The notes under the pieces were generated by a model. The model was given only the letters and a program-made list of their open reading frames with translations. It was not told where the DNA came from and did not search any database. A stretch of DNA of 9,513 nt, taken from contig JAOPZO010000217.1 in NCBI GenBank assembly GCA_025964065.1, positions 1-9,513 on the forward strand, given 5' to 3'. Both the position numbers and the translations under genes were made by a program. Positions within the stretch are counted from its first letter, which is position 1; every line of letters begins with the position of its first letter. The DNA is from Solirubrobacterales bacterium (GTDB lineage Bacteria; Actinomycetota; Thermoleophilia; Solirubrobacterales; Solirubrobacteraceae). This document shows positions 1-5,456 of this stretch, one piece after another.

Positions 1-167
1 AGCTGGGGCGCGAGCGCCGCGAGCCGCGCCGGGTCCACGTGCACGCGGGCCTCGAGGAAGCGGTGGCGCCGGGCGTAGAGCAGCACGCCGACGTTCATGG
101 CCTCGCCGCGCTGGAGGTCGGGGACGAGGCGCCAGAGCGCGTACTGGTAGGCCTCAGGCGCGGGCAT
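1..167 (-). CDS. DUF3037 family protein, N-terminal part only
   Basis: The frame reads MPAPEAYQYALWRLVPDLQR and continues with GEAMNVGVLLYARRHRFLEA, about 55 residues before the window edge. The pattern YxYAxxRxVPDxxRGExxNVGVxLY is the typical N-terminus of DUF3037 proteins, whose biochemical role is unknown to me. The ATG at 167 overlaps the end of the upstream HipA-like gene by 14 nt and is preceded at six nt by a strong GAGGAGG Shine-Dalgarno sequence, so translational coupling is likely. From what is known, DUF3037 genes are often found beside small HipA-like kinase genes, as here, suggesting partnership with or modification by the kinase (inference). The C-terminal part lies outside the window, so completeness cannot be judged. 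Confidence 0.85.
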   Translation of the reverse strand, partial: MPAPEAYQYALWRLVPDLQRGEAMNVGVLLYARRHRFLEARVHVDPARLAALAPQ

Positions 168-912
168 CCTGCGCCTCCTCGACCCAGGCGCGCGGGCCCT
201 CCAGGCGGCGGGTGAGTGCCTCGACGTAGGGGTGGTCGCCGTCCGGGCCGAGCCAGGCGCGTGGGACGAGGTCGAGGATCCCCTGCACGACGGCGCGGTC
301 GACGCGGCCGTGCAGGCGCTCGTCGGCCTCGCGAAGGTCGCCCGCGAGCGGCAGCAGCACGTGCTGGGCGATGAGCCCGAACGGCCGCCGCGCCTCCGTG
401 ACGGGGTCCGAGCCGCCGTGGTGGCGGTAGAGCGCGGCGCCGTGGTCGATCAGCCAGAGGGCGTCGTGCCACACGAGGAGGTTCGGGTTCGCCGGGGTGC
501 GGTCGACGTTCTCGACGAGCGCGTCGAACCAGACGACGTCCGCGGCGAGCTCCGGGCTGGGGGCGAAGCGCGCGGCCGGGTTGTAGGTCAGCGAGCCCGG
601 GAGGAAGTCCATCGCGAGGTTCGTGCCGGGGCTCGCCTTCAGGAGGTCCTGGATCTCCTGGTCGGGCTCGGCCGGCGCAAGCGCCGGGTCGACCTCCATC
701 AGCACGAGCTCCGGGACCGGCAGCCCGAGCGCCCGGGCGAGCTCGCCCGCGACGAGCTCGGCCACGAGCGCCTTCACGCCCTGCCCGGCGCCGCGGAACT
801 TCAGGACGTGGACGCCGTCGTCGCTCGCCTCGACGAGCGCGGGCATCGAGCCGCCCTCCCGCAGCGGGGTCACGTAGCGCGTGGCGGTCACGGTGCGCAG
901 CGCGGCGGGCAT
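154..912 (-). CDS. Small HipA-like kinase (HipA_2-type domain)
   Basis: A 252-residue protein with the layout of the short HipA-like kinases found next to DUF3037. Seen: an N-terminal strand region RYVTPLREGGSMPALVEA; VLKF with candidate ATP-binding Lys38, followed by GAGQGVKALVAELVAGELAR as a glycine-rich turn plus helix; NVDRTPANPNLL with Asp137 and Asn142/Asn144, matching the catalytic-loop D-x4-N pattern; and LIDHG with Asp156 as the metal-binding, DFG-like Asp. All key kinase residues are present, so it is probably active, although its substrate is unknown. It lacks the N-terminal HipB-interacting region of full HipA (about 440 residues), and no HipB-like helix-turn-helix gene is beside it. 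The frame is open to ATG 981, but homology begins near MPAALRTVTATRYV and a TACGCT -10 box sits eight nt before the ATG at 912, supporting a leaderless start there. It is first in a two-gene operon with DUF3037. Confidence 0.85.
   Translation of the reverse strand: MPAALRTVTATRYVTPLREGGSMPALVEASDDGVHVLKFRGAGQGVKALVAELVAGELARALGLPVPELVLMEVDPALAPAEPDQEIQDLLKASPGTNLAMDFLPGSLTYNPAARFAPSPELAADVVWFDALVENVDRTPANPNLLVWHDALWLIDHGAALYRHHGGSDPVTEARRPFGLIAQHVLLPLAGDLREADERLHGRVDRAVVQGILDLVPRAWLGPDGDHPYVEALTRRLEGPRAWVEEAQDARA
174..180 (-). promoter_or_regulatory. Ribosome binding site for the DUF3037 gene
   Basis: GAGGAGG on the minus strand, six nt before the ATG at 167. It lies inside the last codons of the HipA-like gene, so the downstream cistron can be re-initiated by ribosomes finishing the first one. 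It fixes the DUF3037 start. Confidence 0.7.
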
Positions 913-920
913 CGGCCCCG

Positions 921-926
921 AGCGTA
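921..926 (-). promoter_or_regulatory. Putative leaderless -10 box of the HipA-like/DUF3037 operon
   Basis: TACGCT on the minus strand fits TAnnnT and lies eight nt before the ATG at 912. The geometry matches the TAGGGT boxes before the genes starting at 2146 and 6502. No convincing -35 is seen; the upstream bases belong to the left REP-like arm. Confidence 0.4.
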
Positions 927-935
927 CGGCCACCG

Positions 936-1007
936 AAAGGGGCCTGACCCCTTTGTGCCCTCGAGTGTGCACGGTGACCACTCCAGTGCACGTAGGGGTC
1001 AGGCGCC
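936..1007. repeat. Inverted pair of GGGGTCAGG-type arms (REP/BIME-like)
   Basis: The left arm at 939-952 (GGGGCCTGACCCCT) and the right arm at 994-1007 (AGGGGTCAGGCGCC) are inverted copies agreeing at 13 of 14 positions. The left arm alone also folds as AAAGGGG (936-942), loop CCTGA, CCCCTTT (948-954), a perfect 7-bp stem. Between them are two GTGCAC palindromes (967-972 and 986-991) and a GGTGACC palindrome (973-979). The unit fills the divergent gap between the HipA-like operon and the methyltransferase. It resembles intergenic REP doublets, but no transposase gene and no second copy is present in the window. Confidence 0.55.
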
Positions 1008-2089
1008 GGAGGGGACGTCAGGATGGGGCGATCGCACGCATCGGCCTGATCCCCGAGCGCGCCGTCGAGGTCCTGGGCGCCGCGCTGAACCTCATCCCGA
1101 CCCCGGTCCCGCAGACGCTCTTCGCCCCGCCGACGGCTCGGGTGGTGCAGGTCGGCGTGAGCACGGGGCTCTTCGAGCGCCTCGCCCGCGGCGGCCCGGC
1201 GCGCGGCGACGCCCTCGCCCGCGAGCTCGGCCTGCAGCCCGCGGGAACGCGGCTGCTCTGCGAGTGCCTCGCCGCGATGGGCCACCTGAGGGTCGGGCGC
1301 GACGGCCGCTACCGCCTCTCGCGCCGCTCGAGGCCCTGGCTCGACCCGGCGAGCCCGCGCTCCGTCACGCACTTCGTCGCGCACTCGGCGACGTACTGGC
1401 CCTGGTGGGAGCAGCTCGAGGCGCTCGTCCGCGACGGCCGCAACGTCGAGCTGCACGATGCGGGCCCCGAGGATCCGAGCTGGGAGACCTACATCCGCGC
1501 CCAGTTCGAGCTCGCCCGGCTCTCCGCCCCCGAGGTCGCGAAGGCGCTCGCGCTGCCGCCCGGCGCGCGCTCGCTGCTCGACGTCGCGGGCGGGCACGGC
1601 TGGTTCGGCGCCGCGATCGCCGAGCGGCACCCCGGCCTGCACGCGACCGTCGTCGACCTGCCCGGGAGCGCCGCGGTGGGCCGCCGCATCCTGCAGGAGC
1701 ACGGCGGCGCGGACCGCGTCACGCACGTCGACGGCTCGGCGTTCGCGACCGACCTCGGGGGCCCGCACGACGCCGCGCTCGTCTTCAACCTCATCCACCA
1801 CCTGGAGCCCGACGCCATCGTCGCGCTCTTCGCCCGCATCCACGCGGCGCTGGCGCCGGGCGCGACCCTCGCCGTGCTCGACCTCTTCGCGCGGCCCCGC
1901 GGCGCCCGGGGCGGGCGGGATTCCCATGGGGCGTTCCTGGGGCTCTTCTTCCACCTCACGAGCGGCGCCGACGTCTACTCCGCCGAGGAGCTGCACGGCT
2001 TCCTCGCCGCCGCCGGCTTCGGCCCGCCGCGGGCCGTGGGGCTCCGGCGGATCCCCGCCCAGACCCTCTTCCTCGCGCCACGAAGGTGA
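986..2089 (+). CDS. O-methyltransferase, winged-helix plus Rossmann type (start uncertain)
   Basis: SAM-dependent small-molecule O-methyltransferase of the plant-OMT/hydroxyneurosporene-methyltransferase type (family 2), about 355-367 residues, normal for the family. Seen, numbered from GTG 986: an N-terminal dimerisation/winged-helix region (about 30-120, with LFERLA and ARELGL helices); SAM motif I LLDVAGGHGWFG (about 197-208); motif II VVDLPG (222-227); and NLIHHLEPD (268-276), placed where the family has its catalytic His. The C-terminus ends LFLAPRR. The acceptor is unknown. The start is odd: GTG 986 has no Shine-Dalgarno and would translate the GGAGGGG element, whereas ATG 1023 with an ideal site stops after eight codons. 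One extra G in the run 1025-1028 would give an in-frame MGAIARIGLIPERAVEVLG. A recent frameshift or a sequence error is therefore likely near codon 2. The end of the gene overlaps the operator region of the next gene. Confidence 0.8.
   Translation: MHVGVRRRRGRQDGAIARIGLIPERAVEVLGAALNLIPTPVPQTLFAPPTARVVQVGVSTGLFERLARGGPARGDALARELGLQPAGTRLLCECLAAMGHLRVGRDGRYRLSRRSRPWLDPASPRSVTHFVAHSATYWPWWEQLEALVRDGRNVELHDAGPEDPSWETYIRAQFELARLSAPEVAKALALPPGARSLLDVAGGHGWFGAAIAERHPGLHATVVDLPGSAAVGRRILQEHGGADRVTHVDGSAFATDLGGPHDAALVFNLIHHLEPDAIVALFARIHAALAPGATLAVLDLFARPRGARGGRDSHGAFLGLFFHLTSGADVYSAEELHGFLAAAGFGPPRAVGLRRIPAQTLFLAPRR
1008..1014 (+). promoter_or_regulatory. Strong Shine-Dalgarno pointing to ATG 1023
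   Basis: GGAGGGG eight nt before ATG 1023 is the best ribosome binding site in this gap. The ATG it serves is not in the frame of the methyltransferase; see that gene. A TAGGGG element at 993-998 could be its -10 box, but no clear -35 is visible. Confidence 0.5.
1023..1049 (+). other. Eight-codon ORF at the best ribosome site; probable broken start of the methyltransferase
   Basis: ATG 1023 reads MGRSHASA then TGA at 1047-1049, entirely inside the methyltransferase frame. It is either the original start of that gene after loss of one G, or a leader peptide that controls re-initiation. The first reading is simpler because inserting one G restores a natural N-terminus. Confidence 0.4.
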
Positions 2090-2128
2090 CACGGGCGTCC
2101 TAACAAGCTGACGCCAGCGTCACCTTCG
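2081..2128. repeat. Large imperfect dyad (48 bp) across the methyltransferase stop codon
   Basis: CGAAGGTGAC (2081-2090) pairs perfectly with GTCACCTTCG (2119-2128). Inside, GGCGTC (2094-2099) pairs with GACGCC (2110-2115), leaving a 10-nt loop at 2100-2109. In RNA this is a roughly 17-bp stem with two mismatches and could end transcription of the methyltransferase gene, but no T-run follows. The DNA-level reading as paired operators (next entry) seems at least as good. Confidence 0.75.
2087..2122. promoter_or_regulatory. Two TetR-type operator-like sites, two helical turns apart
   Basis: Site 2 at 2109-2122 is TGACGCCAGCGTCA, a perfect TGACGC/GCGTCA dyad around a 2-bp centre. Site 1 at 2087-2100, TGACACGGGCGTCC, is a weaker copy; the two agree at most positions and their centres are 22 bp apart. 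This form is typical of TetR-family operators. Site 2 covers the -35 region of the choD-like gene, so a bound regulator would be expected to repress it. No TetR gene is in the window, so the regulator is unknown. Confidence 0.6.
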
Positions 2129-2137
2129 CTCTAGGGT
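2108..2137 (+). promoter_or_regulatory. Leaderless promoter of the choD-like gene
   Basis: -35 CTGACG (2108-2113), an 18-bp spacer, and -10 TAGGGT (2132-2137), with eight nt before ATG 2146. Transcription would start at or next to the ATG. No good Shine-Dalgarno is present, in agreement with leaderless translation. The -35 lies inside operator-like site 2. Confidence 0.55.
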
Positions 2138-2145
2138 TCGGGGAC

Positions 2146-3789
2146 ATGCCTCAGCGACTCGACTACGACTGGCTCGTCATCGGCTCCGGCTTCGGCGGCT
2201 CCACGAGCGCCCTCCGCCTGAGCGAGAAGGGCTACCGCGTCGGGGTCCTCGAGTCGGGCAGGCGCTTCCGGGACGAGGACTTCCCGAGCTCCACGTGGGA
2301 CCTCAGGCGCTACTTCTTCGCGCCCAAGCTCGGCATGAAGGGCATCTTCCGCCTGAGCACGTTCAAGGACGTCGCGATCGTGAGCGGCGCGGGCGTCGGC
2401 GGCGGCTCGCTCGGCTACGCCAACACGCTGTACCGCCCGCTCCCCGCGTTCTACGCCGACGGGCAGTGGGCCGCCCTCGACGAGGACTGGGAGGCGACGC
2501 TCGCCCCGCACTACGACGAGGCGGAGCGGATGCTCGGGGTCACCGACGTCACCACGGACGACCCCGCCGACGACGTGCTGCGCGCGTTCGGCGACCACCT
2601 CGGGGTGGGGGACACGTACAAGAAGACGCGGGTCGGCGTCCACTTCGGCGAGGGCCCCGGCGTCGTCTCCCCGGATCCGTACTTCGGCGGCGAGGGCCCG
2701 GACCGCACGGGCTGCCTGAACTGCGGGCGCTGCATGGTCGGCTGCCCCCACGGGGCGAAGAACACGCTCGTCAAGAACTACCTGTACCTCGCCGAGCAGC
2801 GCGGGACCGAGGTGCACGCCCAGCGCGAGGTCATCGACATCACGCCGCTCGGCGACGGCACGGGCGCCGACGGCTACCGCGTCACGACCCAGCGCACGGG
2901 CGCCTGGACCCGCCGCGGCCGCCGCACGTTCACCGCGCGCGGCGTGGTCGTCTCCGCGGGACCCATCGGCACGAACAAGCTCCTGCAGCGCTGCCGCCTG
3001 AACGGCTCGCTCGGCCGGATCTCGACGCGGCTCGGCGAGCTCGTCCGCACGAACTCGGAGGCGATCCTCGCCGTCCGCCTGCCCGAGGCGCTGGAGGGGA
3101 TGACCGAGCGGGTCGCGATCACGGGCTCGATCTATCCCGACGCCCACACCCACATCGAGACCTGCTCCTACGGGAGCGCGGGCGACTCGATGGGCCTGCT
3201 GAACACGCTCCTGGTCGGCGACGGCACCCGCGTGACGCGGCCCCTGAAGCTCGTGGGGCAGATCGTCCGCCACCCGCGCAAGTGGCTCGAGCTCCTCGAC
3301 GTCCGGGGCTCGAGCGGCCGTACGATCATCCTGCTCGTCATGCAGTCGCTCGACGGCGCGATGGCGCTCCGGCCCCACCGCCTGCCGAACGGCAGCGTGC
3401 GCCTGCAGACCGAGCAGGACCCGGCGCACCCGAACCCGACGTTCATCCCCGTCGCCAACCAGGCGGCGGAGTGGATCGCGGAGCAGACGGGCGGCATCGC
3501 GCAGAGCTCGATCTTCGAGGCCATGGCGAACATCGCCACGACCGCGCACGTCCTGGGCGGCGCAGTCATCGCGGACGGCCCCGAGCGCGGCGTGGTCGAC
3601 GCCCGCCAACGCGTCTTCGGCTACGAGAACCTCCTGGTCTGCGACGGCTCCGTGGTCCCGGCGAACATCGGTGTGAACCCCTCGCTCACGATCACCGCGC
3701 TGACCGAGCACGCGATGAGCCACGTGCCTGCGAAGGGCCTCGAGCCGTTCGCCGTGCTGGAGCAGGAGCGCACGCCGATCTCTGCCTGA
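2146..3789 (+). CDS. choD: ChoD-like FAD-dependent GMC-type oxidoreductase (sterol oxidase family)
   Basis: A 547-residue flavoprotein that, from recall, matches mycobacterial ChoD (putative cholesterol oxidase) closely along its length. Seen: Rossmann motif VIGSGFGGS (Gly13, Gly15, Gly18) with Glu36 ending the second strand; GAGVGGGSLGYANTLY (81-96), the FAD-contact loop; SPDPYFGGEGPDRTGC followed by the cysteine cluster C190, C193, C196, C200 in CxxCxxCxxxCPHGAKNTLVKNYL; ATTAHVLGGAVI with His468 before Gly-Gly; and C-terminal VCDGSVVPANIGVNPSLTI (Asp500, Asn511). Family knowledge suggests oxidation of a 3-hydroxysterol or similar alcohol, but true activity of ChoD proteins is debated and the substrate here is not shown. 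No signal peptide is seen, so it is probably cytoplasmic. It has its own leaderless promoter under two operator-like sites. The aminotransferase gene starts 34 bp downstream. Confidence 0.85.
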   Translation: MPQRLDYDWLVIGSGFGGSTSALRLSEKGYRVGVLESGRRFRDEDFPSSTWDLRRYFFAPKLGMKGIFRLSTFKDVAIVSGAGVGGGSLGYANTLYRPLPAFYADGQWAALDEDWEATLAPHYDEAERMLGVTDVTTDDPADDVLRAFGDHLGVGDTYKKTRVGVHFGEGPGVVSPDPYFGGEGPDRTGCLNCGRCMVGCPHGAKNTLVKNYLYLAEQRGTEVHAQREVIDITPLGDGTGADGYRVTTQRTGAWTRRGRRTFTARGVVVSAGPIGTNKLLQRCRLNGSLGRISTRLGELVRTNSEAILAVRLPEALEGMTERVAITGSIYPDAHTHIETCSYGSAGDSMGLLNTLLVGDGTRVTRPLKLVGQIVRHPRKWLELLDVRGSSGRTIILLVMQSLDGAMALRPHRLPNGSVRLQTEQDPAHPNPTFIPVANQAAEWIAEQTGGIAQSSIFEAMANIATTAHVLGGAVIADGPERGVVDARQRVFGYENLLVCDGSVVPANIGVNPSLTITALTEHAMSHVPAKGLEPFAVLEQERTPISA

Positions 3790-3814
3790 CGGGGCCGCCA
3801 TCGGGTGCCACACT
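3786..3814 (+). promoter_or_regulatory. Possible promoter of the aminotransferase gene
   Basis: CTGACG (3786-3791, containing the choD stop codon), a 17-bp spacer and CACACT (3809-3814), nine nt before ATG 3824. The -10 is weak, but spacing and leaderless geometry match the choD promoter, and no Shine-Dalgarno is seen. Read-through from choD is equally possible. Confidence 0.35.
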
Positions 3815-3823
3815 CACACCACC

Positions 3824-5212
3824 ATGGCCACTTCGGACAAGACCGCCCAGATCGACCGGGCCCGCCTCGCGGAGCTCACCGTCGTCGAGGCGCAGCGCCT
3901 CGACGAGCGCACGAAGGGCTCGAGCGAGATGTACACACGCGCCGCCGGCGTCCTCTCGGGCGGCGTCGCCTCGAGCTACCAGCTCCGCGACCCGTGGCCG
4001 ATCTACCTCTCGCACGGCCAGGGCCCGAAGGTCTGGGACGTCGACGACAACGAGCTCTGGGACTTCCACAACGGGTTCGGCTCGATGGTCCAGGGCCACG
4101 CGCACCCCGCGATCGGCGCGGCCGTCGCCGAGCGCTACGCGCAGGGCACGCACTTCGCCGCGCCCACGGAGGACGCGATCGCGGTCGGCGCGGAGCTCCG
4201 CAAGCGCTTCAAGCTGCCCAAGTGGCGCTACACGAACTCGGGCTCCGAGGCCACGATGGACGCGATCCGCATCGCCCGCGCGCACACGGGCCGCACCGAC
4301 GTCCTCAAGATCTTCGGCTCCTACCACGGCCACCACGACACGGTGATGGTCTCCATCGGCGTCGCCTTCGATGAGATCGGCCCGCGCGAGCACCCGCAGT
4401 CGATCCCCTACGGCGCGGGCATCCCGCAGTCGACCGTCGACCACGTCCACGCGATCCACTTCAACGACGCGGAGGGCATGGAGCGGCGCATCGCCGAGCT
4501 CGACGCGGAGGGCCGCAAGCCGGCCTGCGTGATCATGGAGGCCGCGATGATGAACCTCGGGGTCGTCCTCCCCGAGGAGGGCTACCTCCAGGCCGTGCGG
4601 GACATCTGCACCCGCCACGGCGTCGTCCTGATCTTCGACGAGGTGAAGACCGGCATCTGCATCGCCGCGGGCGGCGCGATCGAGAAGTTCGGGGTCGAGC
4701 CCGACCTCGTCACGCTCGCCAAGGCGCTCGGCGGCGGCCTGCCCGTCGGCGCGATCGGCGGCTCGGAGGAGGTCATGGCCTGCGTCGAGGACGGCTCGGT
4801 CTACCAGGTGGGCACGTACAACGGGAACCCGCTCGGCATGGCCGCGGCCCGCGCCTCGCTGCTCGAGGTCATGACCCCGGAGGCCTACGCGCGGCTCGAC
4901 CACCTGAACGACCGCATCCTCACGGGCTGCTCCGGCGTCGTCGCCGAGTTCGGCCTGCCGGGCTACGCGGTCGGCATCGGCTCGAAGGGCTGCGTCACGT
5001 TCTCCCCGACGAAGGTCGTCGACTACGAGACGTTCAAGGCGAACCAGGACGCGGACCTCTGCGACCTCGCCTGGCTCTTCAACCTGAACCGCGGCATCTT
5101 CATGACCCCGGGCCGCGAGGAGGAGTGGACCCTCTCGGTGACCCACACCGACGAGGCCGTCGACGCCTACGTCGCCTGCTTCCGCGAGATGGCGCAGGCG
5201 CTCACGAGCTGA
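3824..5212 (+). CDS. Class III PLP aminotransferase, glutamate-1-semialdehyde-aminomutase-like
   Basis: A 462-residue fold-type I PLP enzyme. Seen: NSGSEATMDAIRIARAHTGR (138-157), the phosphate-binding start of the large domain; SYHGHHD (166-172); FDEVKTG (271-277) with Asp272 for the pyridine nitrogen; GVEPDLVTLAKALGGGLPVGA (290-310) with Lys300 as the Schiff-base lysine; and GTYNGNPLGMAAARASL near 338-354. The DEVKTG...AAGGAIEKFGVEPDL stretch is closer to HemL-type enzymes than to ornithine or 4-aminobutyrate aminotransferases. HemL itself is less likely: there is an N-terminal extension of about 40 residues, NSGSEA replaces the usual NSGTEA, and no tetrapyrrole genes are near. The amino donor and acceptor are unknown. 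Closeness to the choD-like gene suggests a shared catabolic role (inference). Gene end is followed at once by a GC hairpin. Confidence 0.85.
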   Translation: MATSDKTAQIDRARLAELTVVEAQRLDERTKGSSEMYTRAAGVLSGGVASSYQLRDPWPIYLSHGQGPKVWDVDDNELWDFHNGFGSMVQGHAHPAIGAAVAERYAQGTHFAAPTEDAIAVGAELRKRFKLPKWRYTNSGSEATMDAIRIARAHTGRTDVLKIFGSYHGHHDTVMVSIGVAFDEIGPREHPQSIPYGAGIPQSTVDHVHAIHFNDAEGMERRIAELDAEGRKPACVIMEAAMMNLGVVLPEEGYLQAVRDICTRHGVVLIFDEVKTGICIAAGGAIEKFGVEPDLVTLAKALGGGLPVGAIGGSEEVMACVEDGSVYQVGTYNGNPLGMAAARASLLEVMTPEAYARLDHLNDRILTGCSGVVAEFGLPGYAVGIGSKGCVTFSPTKVVDYETFKANQDADLCDLAWLFNLNRGIFMTPGREEEWTLSVTHTDEAVDAYVACFREMAQALTS

Positions 5213-5227
5213 GCGCCGGCACGGCGC
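5213..5227 (+). terminator. GC hairpin directly after the aminotransferase stop
   Basis: GCGCCG (5213-5218), loop GCA, CGGCGC (5222-5227): a perfect 6-bp stem starting at the base after the TGA. There is no T-run, so intrinsic termination is uncertain, though many high-GC genomes use such hairpins. Confidence 0.4.
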
Positions 5228-5436
5228 CGCGGACGCGGACCCGGCCGAGGTCCGTCCGCAGCGCCCCGCGGGTGCCGGTCGAGCTGGCTCTGCTCGTGCT
5301 GATCGAGCCACCGTCCTCGCCCGATGTTGCCGACGACGTCCACGCCGCGGGCCGCCCCGGCCGCCCCGGCCGCGCTCGGCGAGCCGCTCCTCACCTCGAC
5401 GCCGGTCACCGCGCCCGCCTTGAGCTGCGCTGCCCC

Positions 5437-5449
5437 CCGCCGGTGGCGG
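5437..5449 (-). terminator. Short GC hairpin after the MDR reductase
   Basis: CCGCC (5437-5441), loop GGT, GGCGG (5445-5449), eight nt past the stop codon of the minus-strand gene. Only five pairs and no T-run, so weak evidence. Confidence 0.25.
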
Positions 5450-5456
5450 CGCCGGG

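Larger units (their letters stand above)
5213..5456. other. Convergent intergenic gap, no supported gene
   Basis: 244 bp between the ends of the aminotransferase and the MDR reductase. It holds GC hairpins at both ends and a 9-nt tandem repeat GGCCGCCCC (5350-5358, 5359-5367, degenerate third unit to 5376). Open frames cross it on both strands, but their proteins are Ala/Gly/Pro/Arg-rich and show no family motif. A decayed gene cannot be excluded. Confidence 0.6.

Noticed and set aside
913..981. Longer start of the HipA-like kinase at ATG 981
   Set aside because: The extra 23 residues are translated from the repeat arms and show no similarity to the family, while ATG 912 has a fitting -10 box and the conserved N-terminus.
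881..985. Upstream extension of the O-methyltransferase to ATG 881
   Set aside because: The extension is antisense to the HipA-like N-terminus and passes through the inverted repeat; it has no ribosome site and no family homology.
232..2103. Plus-strand 623-aa frame across the HipA-like gene and the methyltransferase
   Set aside because: It is a shadow frame with repetitive Arg/Pro/Ala content, and it crosses the REP-like repeat and two genes with clear domain motifs in other frames.
2131..3813. Minus-strand 560-aa frame opposite the choD-like gene
   Set aside because: It is rich in Arg/Ala/Val/Asp with no family motif and is fully explained by high GC third positions in the well-supported plus-strand gene.
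5350..5376. 9-nt tandem GGCCGCCCC repeat as a possible functional array
   Set aside because: Only two exact units plus a degenerate third, as expected from slippage in GC-rich DNA; no spacer structure as in CRISPR.
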